DNA from: Jeotgalicoccus psychrophilus DSM 19085 | GTDB taxonomy: Bacteria > Bacillota > Bacilli > Staphylococcales > Salinicoccaceae | Direction: 5' to 3' | NCBI RefSeq assembly: GCF_000425845.1 | Contig: NZ_AUEF01000011.1 | Span: forward strand, 1 to 64,000 | DNA length: 64,000 nucleotides | In this document: piece after piece, positions 43,901-56,179 of the stretch | Layout: each line of letters starts with the position of its first letter | How positions within the stretch are numbered: the first letter of the stretch is position 1 | Position numbers and translations under genes: made by a program | The notes under the pieces: model-generated | Told to the model about the DNA's origin: nothing | The model's input: the letters and a program-made list of their open reading frames with translations, nothing else | The model's database searches: none

Positions 43901-44299
43901 TTACGCTTCTTCAGTTGTAACTGAAGCGCCTTCTACGAATTCGATAATTACAAGTTCAGCTCCGTCACCACGACGAGTTCCAAGCTTCTTGATGCTTGTG
44001 TAACCGCCTTGACGATCTGCGAAACGTGGAGCGATGTCTTCAAATAATTTTTGAAGTGCATAACTTGTTGAACCATCTTCATTGATGATTTCTACGTTAC
44101 GTACAGTTTGACCAGCACGTCTTTTCGCTGCTAAGTCACCGCGTTTACCTAGTGTAACTAAACGGTCTGCAAGTTTACGTAATTCTTTAGCACGGTCTTC
44201 AGTAGTAGTGATGCGCTCACTTACGATTAATGAAGTTGCTAAGTCGCGTAACATCGCTTTTCTTTGGTCTGATGTACGTCCAAGTTTTCTGTAACCCAT
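43901..44299 (-). CDS. rplQ: 50S ribosomal protein L17
   Basis: L17 (132 residues) lies near the peptide exit tunnel. [22 protein letters not shown] is the signature (core [13 protein letters not shown]). It is about ten residues longer than the S. aureus protein: extra sequence lies around [15 protein letters not shown] and at the tail ASVTTEEA. Last gene of the alpha operon. Confidence 0.96.
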   Translation of the reverse strand: MGYRKLGRTSDQRKAMLRDLATSLIVSERITTTEDRAKELRKLADRLVTLGKRGDLAAKRRAGQTVRNVEIINEDGSTSYALQKLFEDIAPRFADRQGGYTSIKKLGTRRGDGAELVIIEFVEGASVTTEEA

Positions 44300-44318
44300 T
44301 ATTTCTCCTCCTTTATGA

Positions 44319-45263
44319 CTAGTCTTCTTTACGTAGACCTAAATCAAGGTCTTCAAGTTTAAATTTAACTTCTTCCAGTGACTTGCGTCCCAGATTACGC
44401 ACTTTCATCATATCAGCTTCTGATTTATCAGTAAGTTCCTGAACAGAGTTAATACCAGCGCGTTTCAGACAGTTATAAGAACGTACTGATAAGTCAAGTT
44501 CTTCAATAGACATTTCAAGTACTTTCTCTTTCTGATCTTCTTCTTTCTCGATCATGATTTCCGCATTTTGTGCTTCATCAGTAAGACCGACAAAAATGTT
44601 TAAGTGTTCAGTGAGAATTTTAGCACCCAATGATACTGCTTCCTGAGGAGTAAGTGAACCATCAGTCCATACATCAAGAGTAAGCTTATCGAAGTTTGTA
44701 CTTTGTCCTACACGTGTATTTTCAACAGTATAATTCGCACGTTCTATCGGTGTATAGATAGAGTCGATTGGAATTACACCAATTGGCATATCAGCTTTAT
44801 TATTACCGTCTGCAAGAGTATATCCTCGACCACGATCTGCTGTCATGCGTAATTTCAAGCTTCCGCCTTTAGATACTGTTGCAATCTTAAGGTCTCTGTT
44901 TAAAATTTCCACATCACTGTCGTGAGTAATATCAGCTGCAGTCACTACACCTTCACCGCTAAAATCAATTTCCAAAGTTTTTTCTTCTTCAGAATAGATT
45001 TTTAAAGCAAGGCTCTTGAGGTTAGTAATAATTGTAGTCACGTCTTCAACAACATTGTCTATTGTCGAAAACTCATGAAGTACATTTTCTATTTCAATCG
45101 TCTTAACTGCCGCACCTGGTAATGATGATAAAAGAATGCGACGCAAGGAGTTCCCAAGTGTTGTCCCATAACCTCTTTCTAAAGGTTCTACGACAAACTT
45201 ACCAAACTTAGAATCTTCCGATACCTCTACTGTCTCAATTCTAGGTTTCTCGATTTCGATCAT
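44319..45263 (-). CDS. rpoA: RNA polymerase alpha subunit
   Basis: RpoA (314 residues) seeds RNA polymerase assembly and contacts activators and UP elements. The N-terminal domain carries [20 protein letters not shown], and the C-terminal domain [16 protein letters not shown] and [11 protein letters not shown], the DNA-binding helices. The start used matches staphylococcal RpoA ([10 protein letters not shown]). An ATG three codons earlier is too close to GGAGG. Confidence 0.97.
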   Translation of the reverse strand: MIEIEKPRIETVEVSEDSKFGKFVVEPLERGYGTTLGNSLRRILLSSLPGAAVKTIEIENVLHEFSTIDNVVEDVTTIITNLKSLALKIYSEEEKTLEIDFSGEGVVTAADITHDSDVEILNRDLKIATVSKGGSLKLRMTADRGRGYTLADGNNKADMPIGVIPIDSIYTPIERANYTVENTRVGQSTNFDKLTLDVWTDGSLTPQEAVSLGAKILTEHLNIFVGLTDEAQNAEIMIEKEEDQKEKVLEMSIEELDLSVRSYNCLKRAGINSVQELTDKSEADMMKVRNLGRKSLEEVKFKLEDLDLGLRKED

Positions 45264-45343
45264 GTGTAACATATCCTCCCTTTAAACGCCGAAAATATTA
45301 GAAAATAATATTGTTCCCAACTACTTAAGCGATTTTATATTTC

Positions 45344-45733
45344 TTATACACGACGACGTTTAGGTGGACGACAGCCATTGTGTGGAACTGGAGTTACATC
45401 TCTGATAGCTGTAATTTCAAGTCCGGCTGACTGAAGTGCACGGATAGCTGCTTCACGACCGGCACCAGGACCTTTAACTGTAACTTCTACAGTTTTAAGA
45501 CCGTGTTCCATCGCTGCTTTAGAAGCAGTTTCAGAAGCCATTTGTGCTGCGAAAGGAGTAGATTTCTTAGAACCTCTAAACCCTAATGCACCGGCAGATG
45601 ACCATGAAAGAGCATTACCGAACTCGTCAGTAATTGTAACAATTGTATTGTTAAAAGTTGAGCGGATGTGTGCTACACCTGCTTCTATATTCTTTTTCAC
45701 TTTACGTTTACGTGATTGTTGTTTGCGAGCCAT
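45344..45733 (-). CDS. rpsK: 30S ribosomal protein S11
   Basis: S11 (129 residues) binds the platform and the anti-Shine-Dalgarno region. [14 protein letters not shown] and the C-terminal [15 protein letters not shown] are the signatures. It lies 29 bases after rpsM. Confidence 0.97.
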   Translation of the reverse strand: MARKQQSRKRKVKKNIEAGVAHIRSTFNNTIVTITDEFGNALSWSSAGALGFRGSKKSTPFAAQMASETASKAAMEHGLKTVEVTVKGPGAGREAAIRALQSAGLEITAIRDVTPVPHNGCRPPKRRRV

Positions 45734-45762
45734 TTTTTATCCTCCTTTACTTTAGTAACTAT

Positions 45763-46128
45763 TTATTTCTTCTTGTTCGCTACTGTTTTAATTGGACCTT
45801 TACGAGTTCTTGCGTTGTTCTTAGTGTGTTGACCATTAACTGGTAAACCACGACGGTGACGCATTCCCTTGTAAGAACCGATTTCCATAAGACGTTTAAC
45901 GTTTAAGTTAGTTTCACGGCGTAAGTCACCTTCGACTTTATACGCGTCTACTACTTCACGAATTTTGTTTAACTCATCTTCTGTAAGATCTTTAACTCTA
46001 GTATTTTGATCAACTGATGCTTTAGCTAAAATTTCGCTAGCGCGTGTTGGTCCAATACCGAAAACATATGTTAAAGAAATTACAACACGTTTGTCACGTG
46101 GTACGTCAACTCCTGCAATACGAGCCAT
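45763..46128 (-). CDS. rpsM: 30S ribosomal protein S13
   Basis: S13 (121 residues) in the head of the small subunit contacts the large subunit and P-site t[16 protein letters not shown] at the N-terminus and [22 protein letters not shown] (core GLPVRGQ-like) near the C-terminus are typical. Confidence 0.97.
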   Translation of the reverse strand: MARIAGVDVPRDKRVVISLTYVFGIGPTRASEILAKASVDQNTRVKDLTEDELNKIREVVDAYKVEGDLRRETNLNVKRLMEIGSYKGMRHRRGLPVNGQHTKNNARTRKGPIKTVANKKK

Positions 46129-46152
46129 ATCTTTGCACCTCCAAATTAAATA

Positions 46153-46296
<144 letters not shown>

Positions 46297-46515
46297 TTAT
46301 TTAAAACGATAAGTGATTCTGCCACGTGTTAAGTCATATGGTGACATCTCAACTGTTACTTTATCACCAGGAAGTATGCGTATATAGTTCATACGAATTT
46401 TACCTGATACATGAGCTAATATCTCATGACCATTTTCTAATTCTACTTTGAACATTGCATTTGGTAAAGTATCAAGCACTGTACCTTCCAGTTCAATTAC
46501 ATCTTGTTTACTCAC
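46297..46515 (-). CDS. infA: translation initiation factor IF-1
   Basis: IF-1 (72 residues) is an OB-fold protein at the 30S A site. [25 protein letters not shown] (core EGTV) and [23 protein letters not shown] are the signatures. A gap of about 140 bases from adk to infA contains no gene; no map gene, present there in Bacillus, is found. Confidence 0.97.
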   Translation of the reverse strand: MSKQDVIELEGTVLDTLPNAMFKVELENGHEILAHVSGKIRMNYIRILPGDKVTVEMSPYDLTRGRITYRFK

Positions 46516-46655
46516 TTCTTTTCCTCCTTATACAGCATTTCAATTCCTATTATAGAAATTTGCTCTAGGTGACGATTCACTTCGTCTAATAACGACTCTC
46601 TCGTATACATATAGACATAGCAACATTCACCTAAATTGCTGCAAGGTGAACATTT

Positions 46656-47321
<666 letters not shown>

Positions 47322-48623
47322 TTATCTACGCTTTCTAAATCCGCGGTATTCTCTTTGGTTAGCCTGAGCTTCCAATTGTTTCATCGTTTCAAGAGCAACC
47401 CCGATAACAATCAGCAAGCTCGTCCCCCCAATTTGAATTGCCTGCGGCAAGTCCATAAACTTCGTAATTAAGAGTGGTAAAATTGCAATACCTGCAAGGA
47501 ACACAGAGCCTACAAATACTAGTCTGTATAAAACAGAAGTAATATAATCCTGTGTGTTTTTACCTGGGCGGATACCCGGAATATAACTGCCCTGTTTTTT
47601 CAGGTTGTCAGCCATCTTCTCAGGATTCACCTGTACAAATGAATAGAAGTAAGCAAATGCGATAATCAGGACAACATAGACAATCATTCCAATCCAGTCA
47701 GACGGGTCAGCAAAACGGGCTACCGTTTGTGCCCAGTTTGCATCCGGGAAAAATAATGTCAGTGTTTGAGGCATCATCAGAAATGCCATTGCAAAGATTA
47801 CCGGGATAACCCCTGCCGGGTTAACTTTTAACGGTAAGAATGTTGATTGCGGTGCCAATTGTGACCCGGGTGTACTCTGTCCTTTTGCATATTGCACTGG
47901 AATCTTACGAATCGCCTGTAAGATAAACACTGCAAACGCAGTAAGAAGAATAAGGAATATTACAATACCAGCAATTTGCAGTACTGCCATTGTTACATCC
48001 GCCGAACCTGTGAATCTTGACTGATAAAGCTGAATTAATGCACTTGGAAGTGCACCTAAGATACCTGCAAAGATAATGATTGAAATACCATTACCGACAC
48101 CATGTGTAGTGATTTGCTCACCAAGCCACATAAGGAAAGCAGTACCTGTAGTTAAAATTAAAGCGATAAGCAGATAAGATCCAACATTATTGTCATCAAT
48201 CAGGTTACCGCCGAACATTTGGTTAAATGCAAATGACATACCGATAGCCTGGATAAAGGCTAAAACGATCGTGAAATACCTAGTGAATTGAGCCAGTTTC
48301 CGTCTTCCGACTTCACCTTGTCTTGCCCATTCAGCAAACTTTGGAACTACGTCCATTTGAAGCAGCTGCGTCACGATTGAAGCCGTAATGTACGGCATTA
48401 TCCCCATCGCTAAGATAGAGAAGTTCATGAGCGCTCCACCGCCAAATGTATTCATTAAATCTAAAACTCCGCTCCCGGATGCGCCAGTGTCAAAAACACT
48501 TGGATCTACGCCGGGAACTGGAATGTAAGTACCGATTTTGAAAATAACTAGCATTACCAAAGTAAACAGTATCTTATTACGTATTTCTTTAATTTTAAAG
48601 AAATTCGATATCGTTCCGATCAT
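47322..48623 (-). CDS. secY: preprotein translocase subunit SecY
   Basis: SecY (433 residues, ten membrane helices) is the channel of the Sec translocon. [18 protein letters not shown]-like [17 protein letters not shown] and [11 protein letters not shown] are the signatures. It starts on the last base of the rplO stop, so the two are translationally coupled. Confidence 0.97.
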   Translation of the reverse strand: MIGTISNFFKIKEIRNKILFTLVMLVIFKIGTYIPVPGVDPSVFDTGASGSGVLDLMNTFGGGALMNFSILAMGIMPYITASIVTQLLQMDVVPKFAEWARQGEVGRRKLAQFTRYFTIVLAFIQAIGMSFAFNQMFGGNLIDDNNVGSYLLIALILTTGTAFLMWLGEQITTHGVGNGISIIIFAGILGALPSALIQLYQSRFTGSADVTMAVLQIAGIVIFLILLTAFAVFILQAIRKIPVQYAKGQSTPGSQLAPQSTFLPLKVNPAGVIPVIFAMAFLMMPQTLTLFFPDANWAQTVARFADPSDWIGMIVYVVLIIAFAYFYSFVQVNPEKMADNLKKQGSYIPGIRPGKNTQDYITSVLYRLVFVGSVFLAGIAILPLLITKFMDLPQAIQIGGTSLLIVIGVALETMKQLEAQANQREYRGFRKRR

Positions 48624-49063
48624 TAGATCACCTCATGAGTTCCGCCCTGTTGCTCAATCGCTTCTACAGCTGAACTAGAAAATTTGTGCGCTTTAATCGT
48701 CAACTTCTTCTCTAAGTTACCGTTGCCTAAAATCTTAATTCCAGATTTTTCGTTTTTAACAATTCCTGATTCGATTAAAAGTTCAGGAGTTACTTCTGTA
48801 CCATTGTCAAAACGGTTTAACGCAGTAATATTTACAATTGCGTAATCTTTACGGTTGATGTTTGTGAATCCGCGTTTTGGAATACTACGGAAAAGTGGTA
48901 ATTGTCCACCTTCGAAAGTAAGACCAACTTTACCGCCAGAACGAGATTTCTGCCCGTTATGACCGCGACCGGATGTTTTACCGTTACCTGATGACATACC
49001 GCGTCCAACTCTGTTACGTTTGTTACGCGCGCCTTCAACTGGTTTAAGTTCGTGTAATTTCAT
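48623..49063 (-). CDS. rplO: 50S ribosomal protein L15
   Basis: L15 (146 residues), a 23S-binding assembly protein. [21 protein letters not shown] and [14 protein letters not shown] are the signatures. Confidence 0.97.
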   Translation of the reverse strand: MKLHELKPVEGARNKRNRVGRGMSSGNGKTSGRGHNGQKSRSGGKVGLTFEGGQLPLFRSIPKRGFTNINRKDYAIVNITALNRFDNGTEVTPELLIESGIVKNEKSGIKILGNGNLEKKLTIKAHKFSSSAVEAIEQQGGTHEVI

Positions 49064-49090
49064 CTTCGCACCTCCTACTTTATTTTATCA

Positions 49091-49270
49091 TTATTTCTCT
49101 TCTACTGTAACTAAATGACCGACTTTAGCAATCTGTCCTCTTAACTGAGGAGTATCTTCATGCTCAACAGTCTGGTGCATTTTTCTAAGTCCTAATGCTG
49201 TAACTGTTTCTCTTTGTGTCTGCGGTTTACCGATAACACTCTTAGTGAGGGTAACTTTCACTTTTGCCAT
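49091..49270 (-). CDS. rpmD: 50S ribosomal protein L30
   Basis: A 59-residue protein: [19 protein letters not shown], then [18 protein letters not shown], ending GHLVTVEEK. Single-domain L30 fold of bacteria. It lies between rpsE and rplO, as in the standard spc order. Confidence 0.97.
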   Translation of the reverse strand: MAKVKVTLTKSVIGKPQTQRETVTALGLRKMHQTVEHEDTPQLRGQIAKVGHLVTVEEK

Positions 49271-49284
49271 TGACTATTCCCTCC

Positions 49285-49788
49285 TTAGTTTAGAATCTCT
49301 TCTACAGTTTTATCTCTAAGTTTTGCAACTTCTTTAACATCTTTAAGTTCAGTTAAGCCTTTAACAGTAGCGCGAACTACGTTAATTGGTGTGTTAGCAC
49401 CAAGTGACTTACTTAAGATATCAGTAACACCAGCTAATTCTAATACGGCACGAACCGGTCCGCCCGCGATAACCCCTGTACCAGGAGCAGCAGGTTTCAT
49501 GAGTACGTTACCTGATGAGAATCGTCCGATTACTTCATGAGGTACAGTACCATTAACGATAGGTACTTCAACTAGATTTTTCTTAGCAGCTTCGATTGCT
49601 TTTTTAATTGCTTCAGGAACTTCCTGAGCTTTACCAGTACCGAAACCTACACGTCCTTTTCTATCCCCAACTACTACTAAAGCTGAGAAACGGAAACGAC
49701 GACCACCTTTAACTACTTTAGCGATACGGTTGATCGTTACAACGCGCTCTTCAAATTCTTGTACTTCTCTTTCTCTTCTTTGAGCCAT
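49285..49788 (-). CDS. rpsE: 30S ribosomal protein S5
   Basis: S5 (167 residues) shapes decoding accuracy at the mRNA entrance. [22 protein letters not shown] (core VKGGRRF) and [18 protein letters not shown] are the signatures. The residues around VVKGGRRF are where spectinomycin-resistance changes occur in other species; nothing unusual is seen. Confidence 0.97.
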   Translation of the reverse strand: MAQRREREVQEFEERVVTINRIAKVVKGGRRFRFSALVVVGDRKGRVGFGTGKAQEVPEAIKKAIEAAKKNLVEVPIVNGTVPHEVIGRFSSGNVLMKPAAPGTGVIAGGPVRAVLELAGVTDILSKSLGANTPINVVRATVKGLTELKDVKEVAKLRDKTVEEILN

Positions 49789-49809
49789 GAAATATGTCCC
49801 TCCTTTTTT

Positions 49810-50172
49810 TTAGAAATCCAGTCCGTTTTCACGTGCTGCATCAGCTAACGCTTTAACACGTCCATGATATAAATATCCACCACGGTCAAATACTACTTTA
49901 ACGATGTCTTTGTCTTTTGCACGGTTGGCAATTAGAGCTCCGACTTCTTTAGCTGCTTCTACGTTAGATCCTGATTCGCCTTTGAATTCAGTGTCTTTAG
50001 TAGACGCGCTTGCAAGTGTAATTTGCGCAGTGTCATCAATTAATTGAGCATAGATATGCTTGTTTGAACGGTAAACATTTAAACGTGGTCTTTCAGACGT
50101 ACCTGAAAGTAAGTTACGCACGCGACCATGTCTTTTTTGACGTACTTTGTTCTTGTCAATTTTCGCGATCAT
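49810..50172 (-). CDS. rplR: 50S ribosomal protein L18
   Basis: L18 (120 residues) binds 5S r[33 protein letters not shown] (core RPRLNVYRS) and [23 protein letters not shown] are the signatures. Confidence 0.97.
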   Translation of the reverse strand: MIAKIDKNKVRQKRHGRVRNLLSGTSERPRLNVYRSNKHIYAQLIDDTAQITLASASTKDTEFKGESGSNVEAAKEVGALIANRAKDKDIVKVVFDRGGYLYHGRVKALADAARENGLDF

Positions 50173-50195
50173 TGATGTTCACTCCTCACTTATTA

Positions 50196-50732
50196 TTATT
50201 TACCAGTTTTACCTTCTTTACGGCGAACGTTTTCACCTTTATAGCGAATACCTTTACCTTTGTATGGTTCTGGTGGGCGTACTTTACGGATGTTAGATGC
50301 AAGAGCACCAACAGCCTCTTTATTAATACCTTCAATTTTAATGTTAGTATTGCCGTCAACTGTAATCGCAAGATCATCAGTTGCTTCGAATTCTACCGGG
50401 TGTGATAAACCAACGCTTAGCGCTAATTTTTTACCTTGCATTTGAGCACGGTAACCAACTCCGATAAGTTCAAGTTCTTTAACAAAACCTTTTGATACAC
50501 CTTCAACCATGTTGTTGATAAGTGCACGAGTTGTTCCGTGAACTGTACGGTGTTCTTTAGATTCACTTGGGCGAACTACTTCTAGAGTAGTATCTTCAAG
50601 ATTGTATGTCATTGCTTCATTAAATGAGTTAACTAATTCACCTTTAGGACCTTTTACTGTAATAGTATTGTCCTTAATGTCAATTGTTACGTCACTTGGA
50701 ATGTCAATAAGACGTTTACCTACACGACTCAT
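50196..50732 (-). CDS. rplF: 50S ribosomal protein L6
   Basis: L6 (178 residues), two related domains, near the factor-binding site. [16 protein letters not shown] and [23 protein letters not shown] (core PEPYKGKGI) are the signatures. Confidence 0.97.
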   Translation of the reverse strand: MSRVGKRLIDIPSDVTIDIKDNTITVKGPKGELVNSFNEAMTYNLEDTTLEVVRPSESKEHRTVHGTTRALINNMVEGVSKGFVKELELIGVGYRAQMQGKKLALSVGLSHPVEFEATDDLAITVDGNTNIKIEGINKEAVGALASNIRKVRPPEPYKGKGIRYKGENVRRKEGKTGK

Positions 50733-50758
50733 TACTTTGCACCTCCTGTTTTATTAAA

Positions 50759-51157
50759 TTACCAAACGTATGCGAGAACTTCCCCGCCAAGATTTCTTTT
50801 ACGAGCTTCTTTATCTGTAAGCACGCCTTCTGATGTTGAAATAAGAGCAATTCCAAGACCGTTAAGTACTCTTGGTAATTCTTCTCTTTTAGCATAAACA
50901 CGTAGTCCAGGTTTAGAAATACGTTTCAAACCAGTAATAACGCGTTCGTTTTCGTTGCTGTATTTCATGAATACACGAATCATACCTTGTTTATCGTCCT
51001 CGATGTATTCTACATTTTTAACAAAACCTTCTGTTTTCAAAATAGCAGCGATTTCCTTTTTCATGTTTGAACCAGGAATCTCTAAAGTTTCATGTCTAAC
51101 AATGTTCGCATTTCTAATGCGTGTTAGCATATCTGCAATTGGATCTGACACTGTCAT
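50759..51157 (-). CDS. rpsH: 30S ribosomal protein S8
   Basis: S8 (132 residues) binds the central domain of 16S r[22 protein letters not shown] at the N-terminus and [27 protein letters not shown] at the end (core STSEGVLTD) are typical. Confidence 0.97.
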   Translation of the reverse strand: MTVSDPIADMLTRIRNANIVRHETLEIPGSNMKKEIAAILKTEGFVKNVEYIEDDKQGMIRVFMKYSNENERVITGLKRISKPGLRVYAKREELPRVLNGLGIALISTSEGVLTDKEARKRNLGGEVLAYVW

Positions 51158-51186
51158 TTAAGTTGCCTCCTTTCGAATAATAAATC

Positions 51187-51372
51187 TTACCAGCTTGCTT
51201 TTCTTACACCAGGAATTTGCCCTTTGTAAGCAAGTTCACGGAAACAGATACGGCAAAGCTTGAATTTACGTAGTACTGAATGTGGTCTACCACATCTTTC
51301 GCAGCGTGTATATTCTCTAACTTTGAATTTTTGTTCTTTTTGCTGTTTAGCAATCATTGATTTTTTAGCCAC
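51187..51372 (-). CDS. rpsN: 30S ribosomal protein S14, zinc-binding type
   Basis: A 61-residue type Z S14. CERCGRP and CRICFRE supply the four zinc cysteines. A zinc-free second S14, if present, would be elsewhere in the genome. Confidence 0.97.
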   Translation of the reverse strand: MAKKSMIAKQQKEQKFKVREYTRCERCGRPHSVLRKFKLCRICFRELAYKGQIPGVRKASW

Positions 51373-51391
51373 TATATTGCCTCCTTATTAC

Positions 51392-51931
51392 TTACTTTTG
51401 GAACGGCATACCGAATTGTGTAAGCAATTCACGAGCTTCTTCGTCCGTGTTTGCTGTTGTAACAATAACGATATCCATACCGCGAACTTTTGATACTTTA
51501 TCGTAATCAATTTCCGGGAAGATTAATTGTTCTTTAACACCTAATGTGTAGTTACCGCGTCCATCGAATGCTTTCTTAGAAATACCTCTGAAGTCTCTTA
51601 CACGTGGTAATGACACTGAGATAAGTTTGTCTAGGAATTCATACATTCTTTCTCCACGAAGTGTAACTTTAGCACCAATTGGCATACCTTCACGTAAACG
51701 GAATGTAGCGATTGATTTCTTAGCTTTAGTGATAACTGGTTTTTGACCTGTAATTGCACTTAATTCCTCAACTGCTGTGTCGAGTACTTTTGCGTTTTGT
51801 ACAGCGTCACCAATACCCATGTTTACTACGATTTTATCAATCTGTGGTGCCTGCATTACTGAAGAGTAGTTAAATTTGTTTACTAGTTCTTGTTTGATTG
51901 TTTCATTGTATTTTTCTTTTAAGCGAGCCAT
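51392..51931 (-). CDS. rplE: 50S ribosomal protein L5
   Basis: L5 (179 residues) binds 5S rRNA and P-site t[20 protein letters not shown] and [21 protein letters not shown] (core KEQ-IFPEI) are the signatures. Confidence 0.97.
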   Translation of the reverse strand: MARLKEKYNETIKQELVNKFNYSSVMQAPQIDKIVVNMGIGDAVQNAKVLDTAVEELSAITGQKPVITKAKKSIATFRLREGMPIGAKVTLRGERMYEFLDKLISVSLPRVRDFRGISKKAFDGRGNYTLGVKEQLIFPEIDYDKVSKVRGMDIVIVTTANTDEEARELLTQFGMPFQK

Positions 51932-51957
51932 TAATGGGACCTCCTTCCGTTTGAATC

Positions 51958-52266
51958 TTATTTGATCTCTTTACCTGATTTAACAGCGATTTTCACTTTT
52001 TTACCATCTTTAATTTCATGACGGATACGAGTGCGTTCACCTGATTCAGGGTCTACATGCATGACGTTGGAAACATGAATCGGAGCTTCTACCTCTAGAA
52101 TCCCGCCTTCTGGGTTCATTTGAGATGGCTTCTGATGTTTCTTGATTACGTTGACATTTTCAATAACGACACGGTTGTCTGCAGGAATTGCTTTTAGTAC
52201 AGTTCCTTTCTTACCTTTGTCCTTACCGCTGATTACAACGACCTGGTCACCTGTTTTTACGTGCAT
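51958..52266 (-). CDS. rplX: 50S ribosomal protein L24
   Basis: L24 (102 residues), KOW-domain assembly initiator. [23 protein letters not shown] is the KOW motif (core [10 protein letters not shown]). Confidence 0.97.
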   Translation of the reverse strand: MHVKTGDQVVVISGKDKGKKGTVLKAIPADNRVVIENVNVIKKHQKPSQMNPEGGILEVEAPIHVSNVMHVDPESGERTRIRHEIKDGKKVKIAVKSGKEIK

Positions 52267-52293
52267 AGTTGTCGCACCTCCTTCGGATTTGGA

Positions 52294-52662
52294 TTATAGT
52301 ACTTCTGGTGCTAATGAGATAATCTTCATGAAGTTGCCTTCGCGAAGTTCACGAGCAACTGGTCCGAAAATACGAGTACCTCTTGGACCTTTATCATCAC
52401 GGATGATTACGCATGCGTTCTCATCGAATTTAATATATGAACCATCTTCACGACGGACACCTGTTTTTGTTCTAACGATGACGGCTCTAACAACCTCACC
52501 TTTTTTGACAACCCCACCGGGTGTTGCATTCTTAACACTTGCAACGATTACATCTCCGATATTTGCAGTTTTACGGCCTGTTCCGCCCAAAACTTTAATA
52601 GTTAGCACTTCACGTGCTCCTGAGTTGTCAGCTACCTTCAAGCGGCTCTCTGACTGAATCAT
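52294..52662 (-). CDS. rplN: 50S ribosomal protein L14
   Basis: L14 (122 residues), interface of the subunits. [19 protein letters not shown] and [15 protein letters not shown] are typical. Confidence 0.97.
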   Translation of the reverse strand: MIQSESRLKVADNSGAREVLTIKVLGGTGRKTANIGDVIVASVKNATPGGVVKKGEVVRAVIVRTKTGVRREDGSYIKFDENACVIIRDDKGPRGTRIFGPVARELREGNFMKIISLAPEVL

Positions 52663-52693
52663 GCGCGATTCCCTCCTTCTGTTTCAAATATTT

Positions 52694-52957
52694 TTATACT
52701 ATTACAGATTCTTTAACGATTTCAACTAGACGGAATCGTTTAGTCGCAGATAATGGACGTGTTTCTTGGATTCTAACGATATCGCCCATTTTCGCAGTAT
52801 TGTTTTCATCATGTGCTTTATATTTTTTAGAATATTTAACACGTTTTCCGATGATCGGGTGCTTTGTGTAAGTTTCAACAAGTACCGTTACAGTCTTATC
52901 CATCTTGTCGGATACGACGCGGCCCTGGTAAACTTTGCGTTCGTTTTTTCTTTCCAC
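52694..52957 (-). CDS. rpsQ: 30S ribosomal protein S17
   Basis: S17 (87 residues), OB fold. [18 protein letters not shown] and [24 protein letters not shown] are the signatures (core RPLSATKRF). Confidence 0.97.
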   Translation of the reverse strand: MERKNERKVYQGRVVSDKMDKTVTVLVETYTKHPIIGKRVKYSKKYKAHDENNTAKMGDIVRIQETRPLSATKRFRLVEIVKESVIV

Positions 52958-52975
52958 GATTTGAACCTCCTCTAA

Positions 52976-53185
52976 TTATTGATTCGCTTGTGCTTCTTCA
53001 ATCTCTCTTTGGCGAACCGTCGTTTTCATTCTAGCGATAGTCTTTCTAACTTCTTTGATACGAGCAGTGTTTTCTAGCTGACCTGTAGCTAGCTGAAAGC
53101 GCAGATTGAAAAGTTCTTCTTTCAATTCTTTAACATTAGATTCAATTTCGGAATTCGTTAAATCACGGATTTCTTTAGCTTTCAT
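52976..53185 (-). CDS. rpmC: 50S ribosomal protein L29
   Basis: L29 (69 residues) lies at the tunnel exit and helps SRP docking. [20 protein letters not shown] and [20 protein letters not shown] are typical. The start overlaps the end of rplP and follows GGTGGTG; a GTG four codons earlier is a frame extension. Confidence 0.96.
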   Translation of the reverse strand: MKAKEIRDLTNSEIESNVKELKEELFNLRFQLATGQLENTARIKEVRKTIARMKTTVRQREIEEAQANQ

Positions 53186-53609
53186 TCGTATCACCACCTA
53201 ATTCTTCACGTTTTACTATTTTCGTTTTTAATGGAAGTTTATGACTTGCAAGACGAAGTGCCTCTTTAGCTACTTCCTCTTCTACACCCGCAACTTCAAA
53301 CATAACGCGGCCTGGTTTAACTACTGCAATCCAACCTTCAATTGCACCTTTACCAGAACCCATACGTACTTCTAATGGTTTCTTTGTATATGGCGTGTGC
53401 GGGAAGATGTTGATCCATACTTTACCGCCACGTTTCATGTAACGTGTCATTGCAATACGCGCTGCTTCGATTTGTCTTGCAGTAATCCAAGATGTTGTCA
53501 TAGCTTGTAGCCCGTATTCACCAAAGCTTACTTGATTTCCGCCTTTAGAACGTCCTTTTGTATTCGGACGGTGCTGACGACGGTATTTTACTCTTTTTGG
53601 TAATAACAT
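53175..53609 (-). CDS. rplP: 50S ribosomal protein L16
   Basis: L16 (144 residues) supports A-site tRNA placement. [15 protein letters not shown] and [25 protein letters not shown] (core PGRVMFE) are typical. Confidence 0.97.
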   Translation of the reverse strand: MLLPKRVKYRRQHRPNTKGRSKGGNQVSFGEYGLQAMTTSWITARQIEAARIAMTRYMKRGGKVWINIFPHTPYTKKPLEVRMGSGKGAIEGWIAVVKPGRVMFEVAGVEEEVAKEALRLASHKLPLKTKIVKREELGGDTNES

Positions 53610-53627
53610 TCCAAATTTCCTCCTTAC

Positions 53628-54269
53628 TTATTTATTATTCTTTGTAGGAAGAACTTCTCCACGGTAGATCCATACCTTGACACCTAACTTACCGTAAGTT
53701 GTGTCTGCTTCTTCATGAGCATAATCGATGTCTGCACGAAGTGTATGAAGTGGAACTGTTCCTTCACTGTAACCTTCAGCACGAGCGATGTCGGCGCCGC
53801 CTAAACGTCCTGAAACTTGTGTTTTAATACCTTTAGCGCCTGATTTAATAGCTCTTTGAAGCGCTTGTTTTTGTGCTCTACGGAAAGATACACGGTTTTC
53901 TAATTGACGCGCAATATTTTCTGCTACAAGTTTAGCATCCATATCTACTTTCTTAATTTCAATAACGTTGATATGAACCTTCTTGCCAGTTAAGTTAGTC
54001 AGTGCAGTACGTAGTTTGTTAATTTCACTACCGCCTTTACCGATTACCATACCTGGTTTACCTGTGTGCAAAGCAATATTCACTCGGTTTGCTGCACGTT
54101 CGATTTCCACTTTGGAAATTGATGCATCTTTAAGATTAGTCTCGATATATTTACGAACTTTTAAGTCTTCGTGTAACAGGCTTGCAAAGTTTTTGTCTGC
54201 ATACCATTTTGCTTCCCAGTCACGAATGACACCTACACGAAACCCAATTGGATTTATCTTTTGGCCCAA
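53628..54269 (-). CDS. rpsC: 30S ribosomal protein S3
   Basis: S3 (213 residues) lines the mRNA entry. [17 protein letters not shown], the KH-domain loop [14 protein letters not shown], and the C-terminal [16 protein letters not shown] are typical. Confidence 0.97.
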   Translation of the reverse strand: MGQKINPIGFRVGVIRDWEAKWYADKNFASLLHEDLKVRKYIETNLKDASISKVEIERAANRVNIALHTGKPGMVIGKGGSEINKLRTALTNLTGKKVHINVIEIKKVDMDAKLVAENIARQLENRVSFRRAQKQALQRAIKSGAKGIKTQVSGRLGGADIARAEGYSEGTVPLHTLRADIDYAHEEADTTYGKLGVKVWIYRGEVLPTKNNK

Positions 54270-54290
54270 GTTAATTCCCTCCTTATATAA

Positions 54291-54674
54291 TTAAGCGTTT
54301 TCTGTCTCTTTATTTTCTTCAGTTTCAACTTCTGCTTCGTTTGCGTACTCTTTAACAACTACAGTGATATGGCTAGTACGTTTGTTGATTTTCGTAGCAC
54401 GGCCTTGAGCACGTGGACGGAATCTTTTCATCGTAGGACCTTCATCTGCAAATATTTCAGAAATATACAGGTTATCGATATCCATATCGTAGTTGTGTTC
54501 TGCGTTAGCAACTGCAGATTTAACTAGTTTCTCCACTACTGGTGAAGATCTCTTGTTTGTAAGTTTTAGAATTGATATCGCTTCTCCAACTTCTTTACCT
54601 CTCACAAGGTCAAGAATAAGGCGTACTTTACGCGGAGCGATTCTCACAGTTTTAGCAATAGCTTTCGATTGCAT
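54291..54674 (-). CDS. rplV: 50S ribosomal protein L22
   Basis: L22 lines the exit tunnel with its long beta-hairpin ([21 protein letters not shown], core RPRAQGRA). At 127 residues it has a roughly ten-residue acidic tail, [14 protein letters not shown], not seen in S. aureus L22 (about 117). Confidence 0.96.
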   Translation of the reverse strand: MQSKAIAKTVRIAPRKVRLILDLVRGKEVGEAISILKLTNKRSSPVVEKLVKSAVANAEHNYDMDIDNLYISEIFADEGPTMKRFRPRAQGRATKINKRTSHITVVVKEYANEAEVETEENKETENA

Positions 54675-54709
54675 GAGTTTTTCCTCCTTTATCGCATATG
54701 GTTAGTTAT

Positions 54710-54985
54710 TTATCTTTTTGTTTTTTGATCGTTTCCGTGACCTTTGAAAGTTCTTGTAGGTGCAAATTCACCTAGTTTGTGTCCAACCATATCTTCTGTG
54801 ATGTACACAGGTACATGTTTACGTCCGTCGTATACAGCGATTGTATGTCCGATGAAATTCGGGAAAACCGTTGAACGGCGTGACCATGTTTTAATTACAC
54901 TTTTTTTACTACCTTCGTTCTGAGCCTCTACTTTTTTCATGAGGTGATCGTCGACGAAAGGTCCTTTTTTAAGACTGCGTGCCAT
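54710..54985 (-). CDS. rpsS: 30S ribosomal protein S19
   Basis: S19 (91 residues), head of the small subunit. [20 protein letters not shown] and [21 protein letters not shown] (core [16 protein letters not shown]-like) are typical. The start is the ATG after AAGGAGG, not the earlier in-frame codon. Confidence 0.96.
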   Translation of the reverse strand: MARSLKKGPFVDDHLMKKVEAQNEGSKKSVIKTWSRRSTVFPNFIGHTIAVYDGRKHVPVYITEDMVGHKLGEFAPTRTFKGHGNDQKTKR

Positions 54986-55010
54986 GTAGGCGCCTCCTTC
55001 CAATAATGCG

Positions 55011-55027
55011 TGCGGATTTTATCCGCA
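55011..55027. other. intergenic hairpin between rplB and rpsS
   Basis: TGCGGAT-TTT-ATCCGCA is a perfect 7-bp hairpin without a T run, in a 54-base gap. A transcript-stabilising or processing element is possible. Confidence 0.5.
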
Positions 55028-55039
55028 CACTCACATTAC

Positions 55040-55870
55040 TTATTTCTTACGTCCTCTTACTATGAACTTAGTTGAACGGTTTTTACCTCTACGAGTTTTC
55101 TTACCAAGAGTTGGTTTACCCCAAGGAGAAACTGGTGATGGACGTCCGATAGGAGCTTTACCTTCACCACCACCGTGCGGGTGGTCGTTAGGGTTCATTA
55201 CTGAACCACGTACTGTAGGGCGTTTACCTTTCCATCTAGAACGTCCGGCTTTACCAATGTTGATAAGTTCGTGCTGTTCGTTACCAACTTGTCCGATTGT
55301 CGCTCTACATGTAAGAAGTACCATACGTACTTCACCGGAAGCTAATCTTACCAGTGCGTATTTACCTTCTTTACCTAACAGCTGTGCGCTTGTACCTGCT
55401 GAACGTGACATCTGTCCGCCGGCACCTGGTTTTAATTCGATGTTGTGGATTGTAGTACCAACCGGGATGTCTGCTAATGTTAATGCGTTACCTGGTTTGA
55501 TATCTGCTTCAGGTCCACTCATGATTACTGTTCCAACTGTCATGCCTTTAGGTGCTAAGATATATTTCTTTTCACCATCTGCATATGATACTAACGCGAT
55601 GTTAGCTGAACGGTTTGGATCGTACTCAATAGTTTTAACTGTTGCAGGAATTCCATCTTTATTACGTTTGAAGTCAATAATTCTATATTGACGTTTATGT
55701 CCACCTGCTTGGTGACGTACAGTAATTTTACCTTGGTTATTACGTCCCGCTTTTTTCGGCAGCGGCGCTAGTAATGAACGTTCCGGAGTTGTTGAAGTGA
55801 TTTCAGCAAAATCCGAACCAGTCATATTACGACGACCATTCGTGGTAGGCTTATATTTCTTAATTGCCAT
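55040..55870 (-). CDS. rplB: 50S ribosomal protein L2
   Basis: L2 (276 residues) at the peptidyl transferase edge. [13 protein letters not shown], the conserved [19 protein letters not shown], and [11 protein letters not shown] with the essential His are present. Confidence 0.98.
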   Translation of the reverse strand: MAIKKYKPTTNGRRNMTGSDFAEITSTTPERSLLAPLPKKAGRNNQGKITVRHQAGGHKRQYRIIDFKRNKDGIPATVKTIEYDPNRSANIALVSYADGEKKYILAPKGMTVGTVIMSGPEADIKPGNALTLADIPVGTTIHNIELKPGAGGQMSRSAGTSAQLLGKEGKYALVRLASGEVRMVLLTCRATIGQVGNEQHELINIGKAGRSRWKGKRPTVRGSVMNPNDHPHGGGEGKAPIGRPSPVSPWGKPTLGKKTRRGKNRSTKFIVRGRKK

Positions 55871-55906
55871 CCTCGTTATACCTCCTTATTGGTATCTTTA
55901 TATAAT

Positions 55907-56179
55907 TTAGAAGATTTCGATTGAACCTTCTTTAAGTTTTACAATCGCTTTTCTTCTTCTGTTTGTATAGCCTTCGTAACGACCCATGCGTTTTTTCTTA
56001 GGCTTAACATTCATAATGTTTACTTTTTCAACTTTAACGTCGAAGATTTCTTCAACTGCGTGTTTGACTTGTGTTTTGTTCGCTCTTACATCTACATCAA
56101 ATGTGTATTTGTCTTCTGACATTAAGTCAGCAGAACGCTCAGTAACTACTGGGCGCTTGATAATGTCGCGTGCATCCAT
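55907..56179 (-). CDS. rplW: 50S ribosomal protein L23
   Basis: L23 (90 residues), docking site for trigger factor and [22 protein letters not shown] and the [12 protein letters not shown] tail are typical. One-base overlap with rplD (TAATG). Confidence 0.97.
   Translation of the reverse strand: MDARDIIKRPVVTERSADLMSEDKYTFDVDVRANKTQVKHAVEEIFDVKVEKVNIMNVKPKKKRMGRYEGYTNRRRKAIVKLKEGSIEIF

Noticed and set aside
46516-46655. A hidden small gene between adk and infA
   Set aside because: The gap has no ATG or GTG frame with a binding site; a short GACGAAGTGAATCGTC repeat is the only structure seen.
55062-55691. A 209-residue plus-strand frame opposite rplB
   Set aside because: Shadow of rplB; no binding site, and its codon pattern follows the complement of a highly conserved gene.
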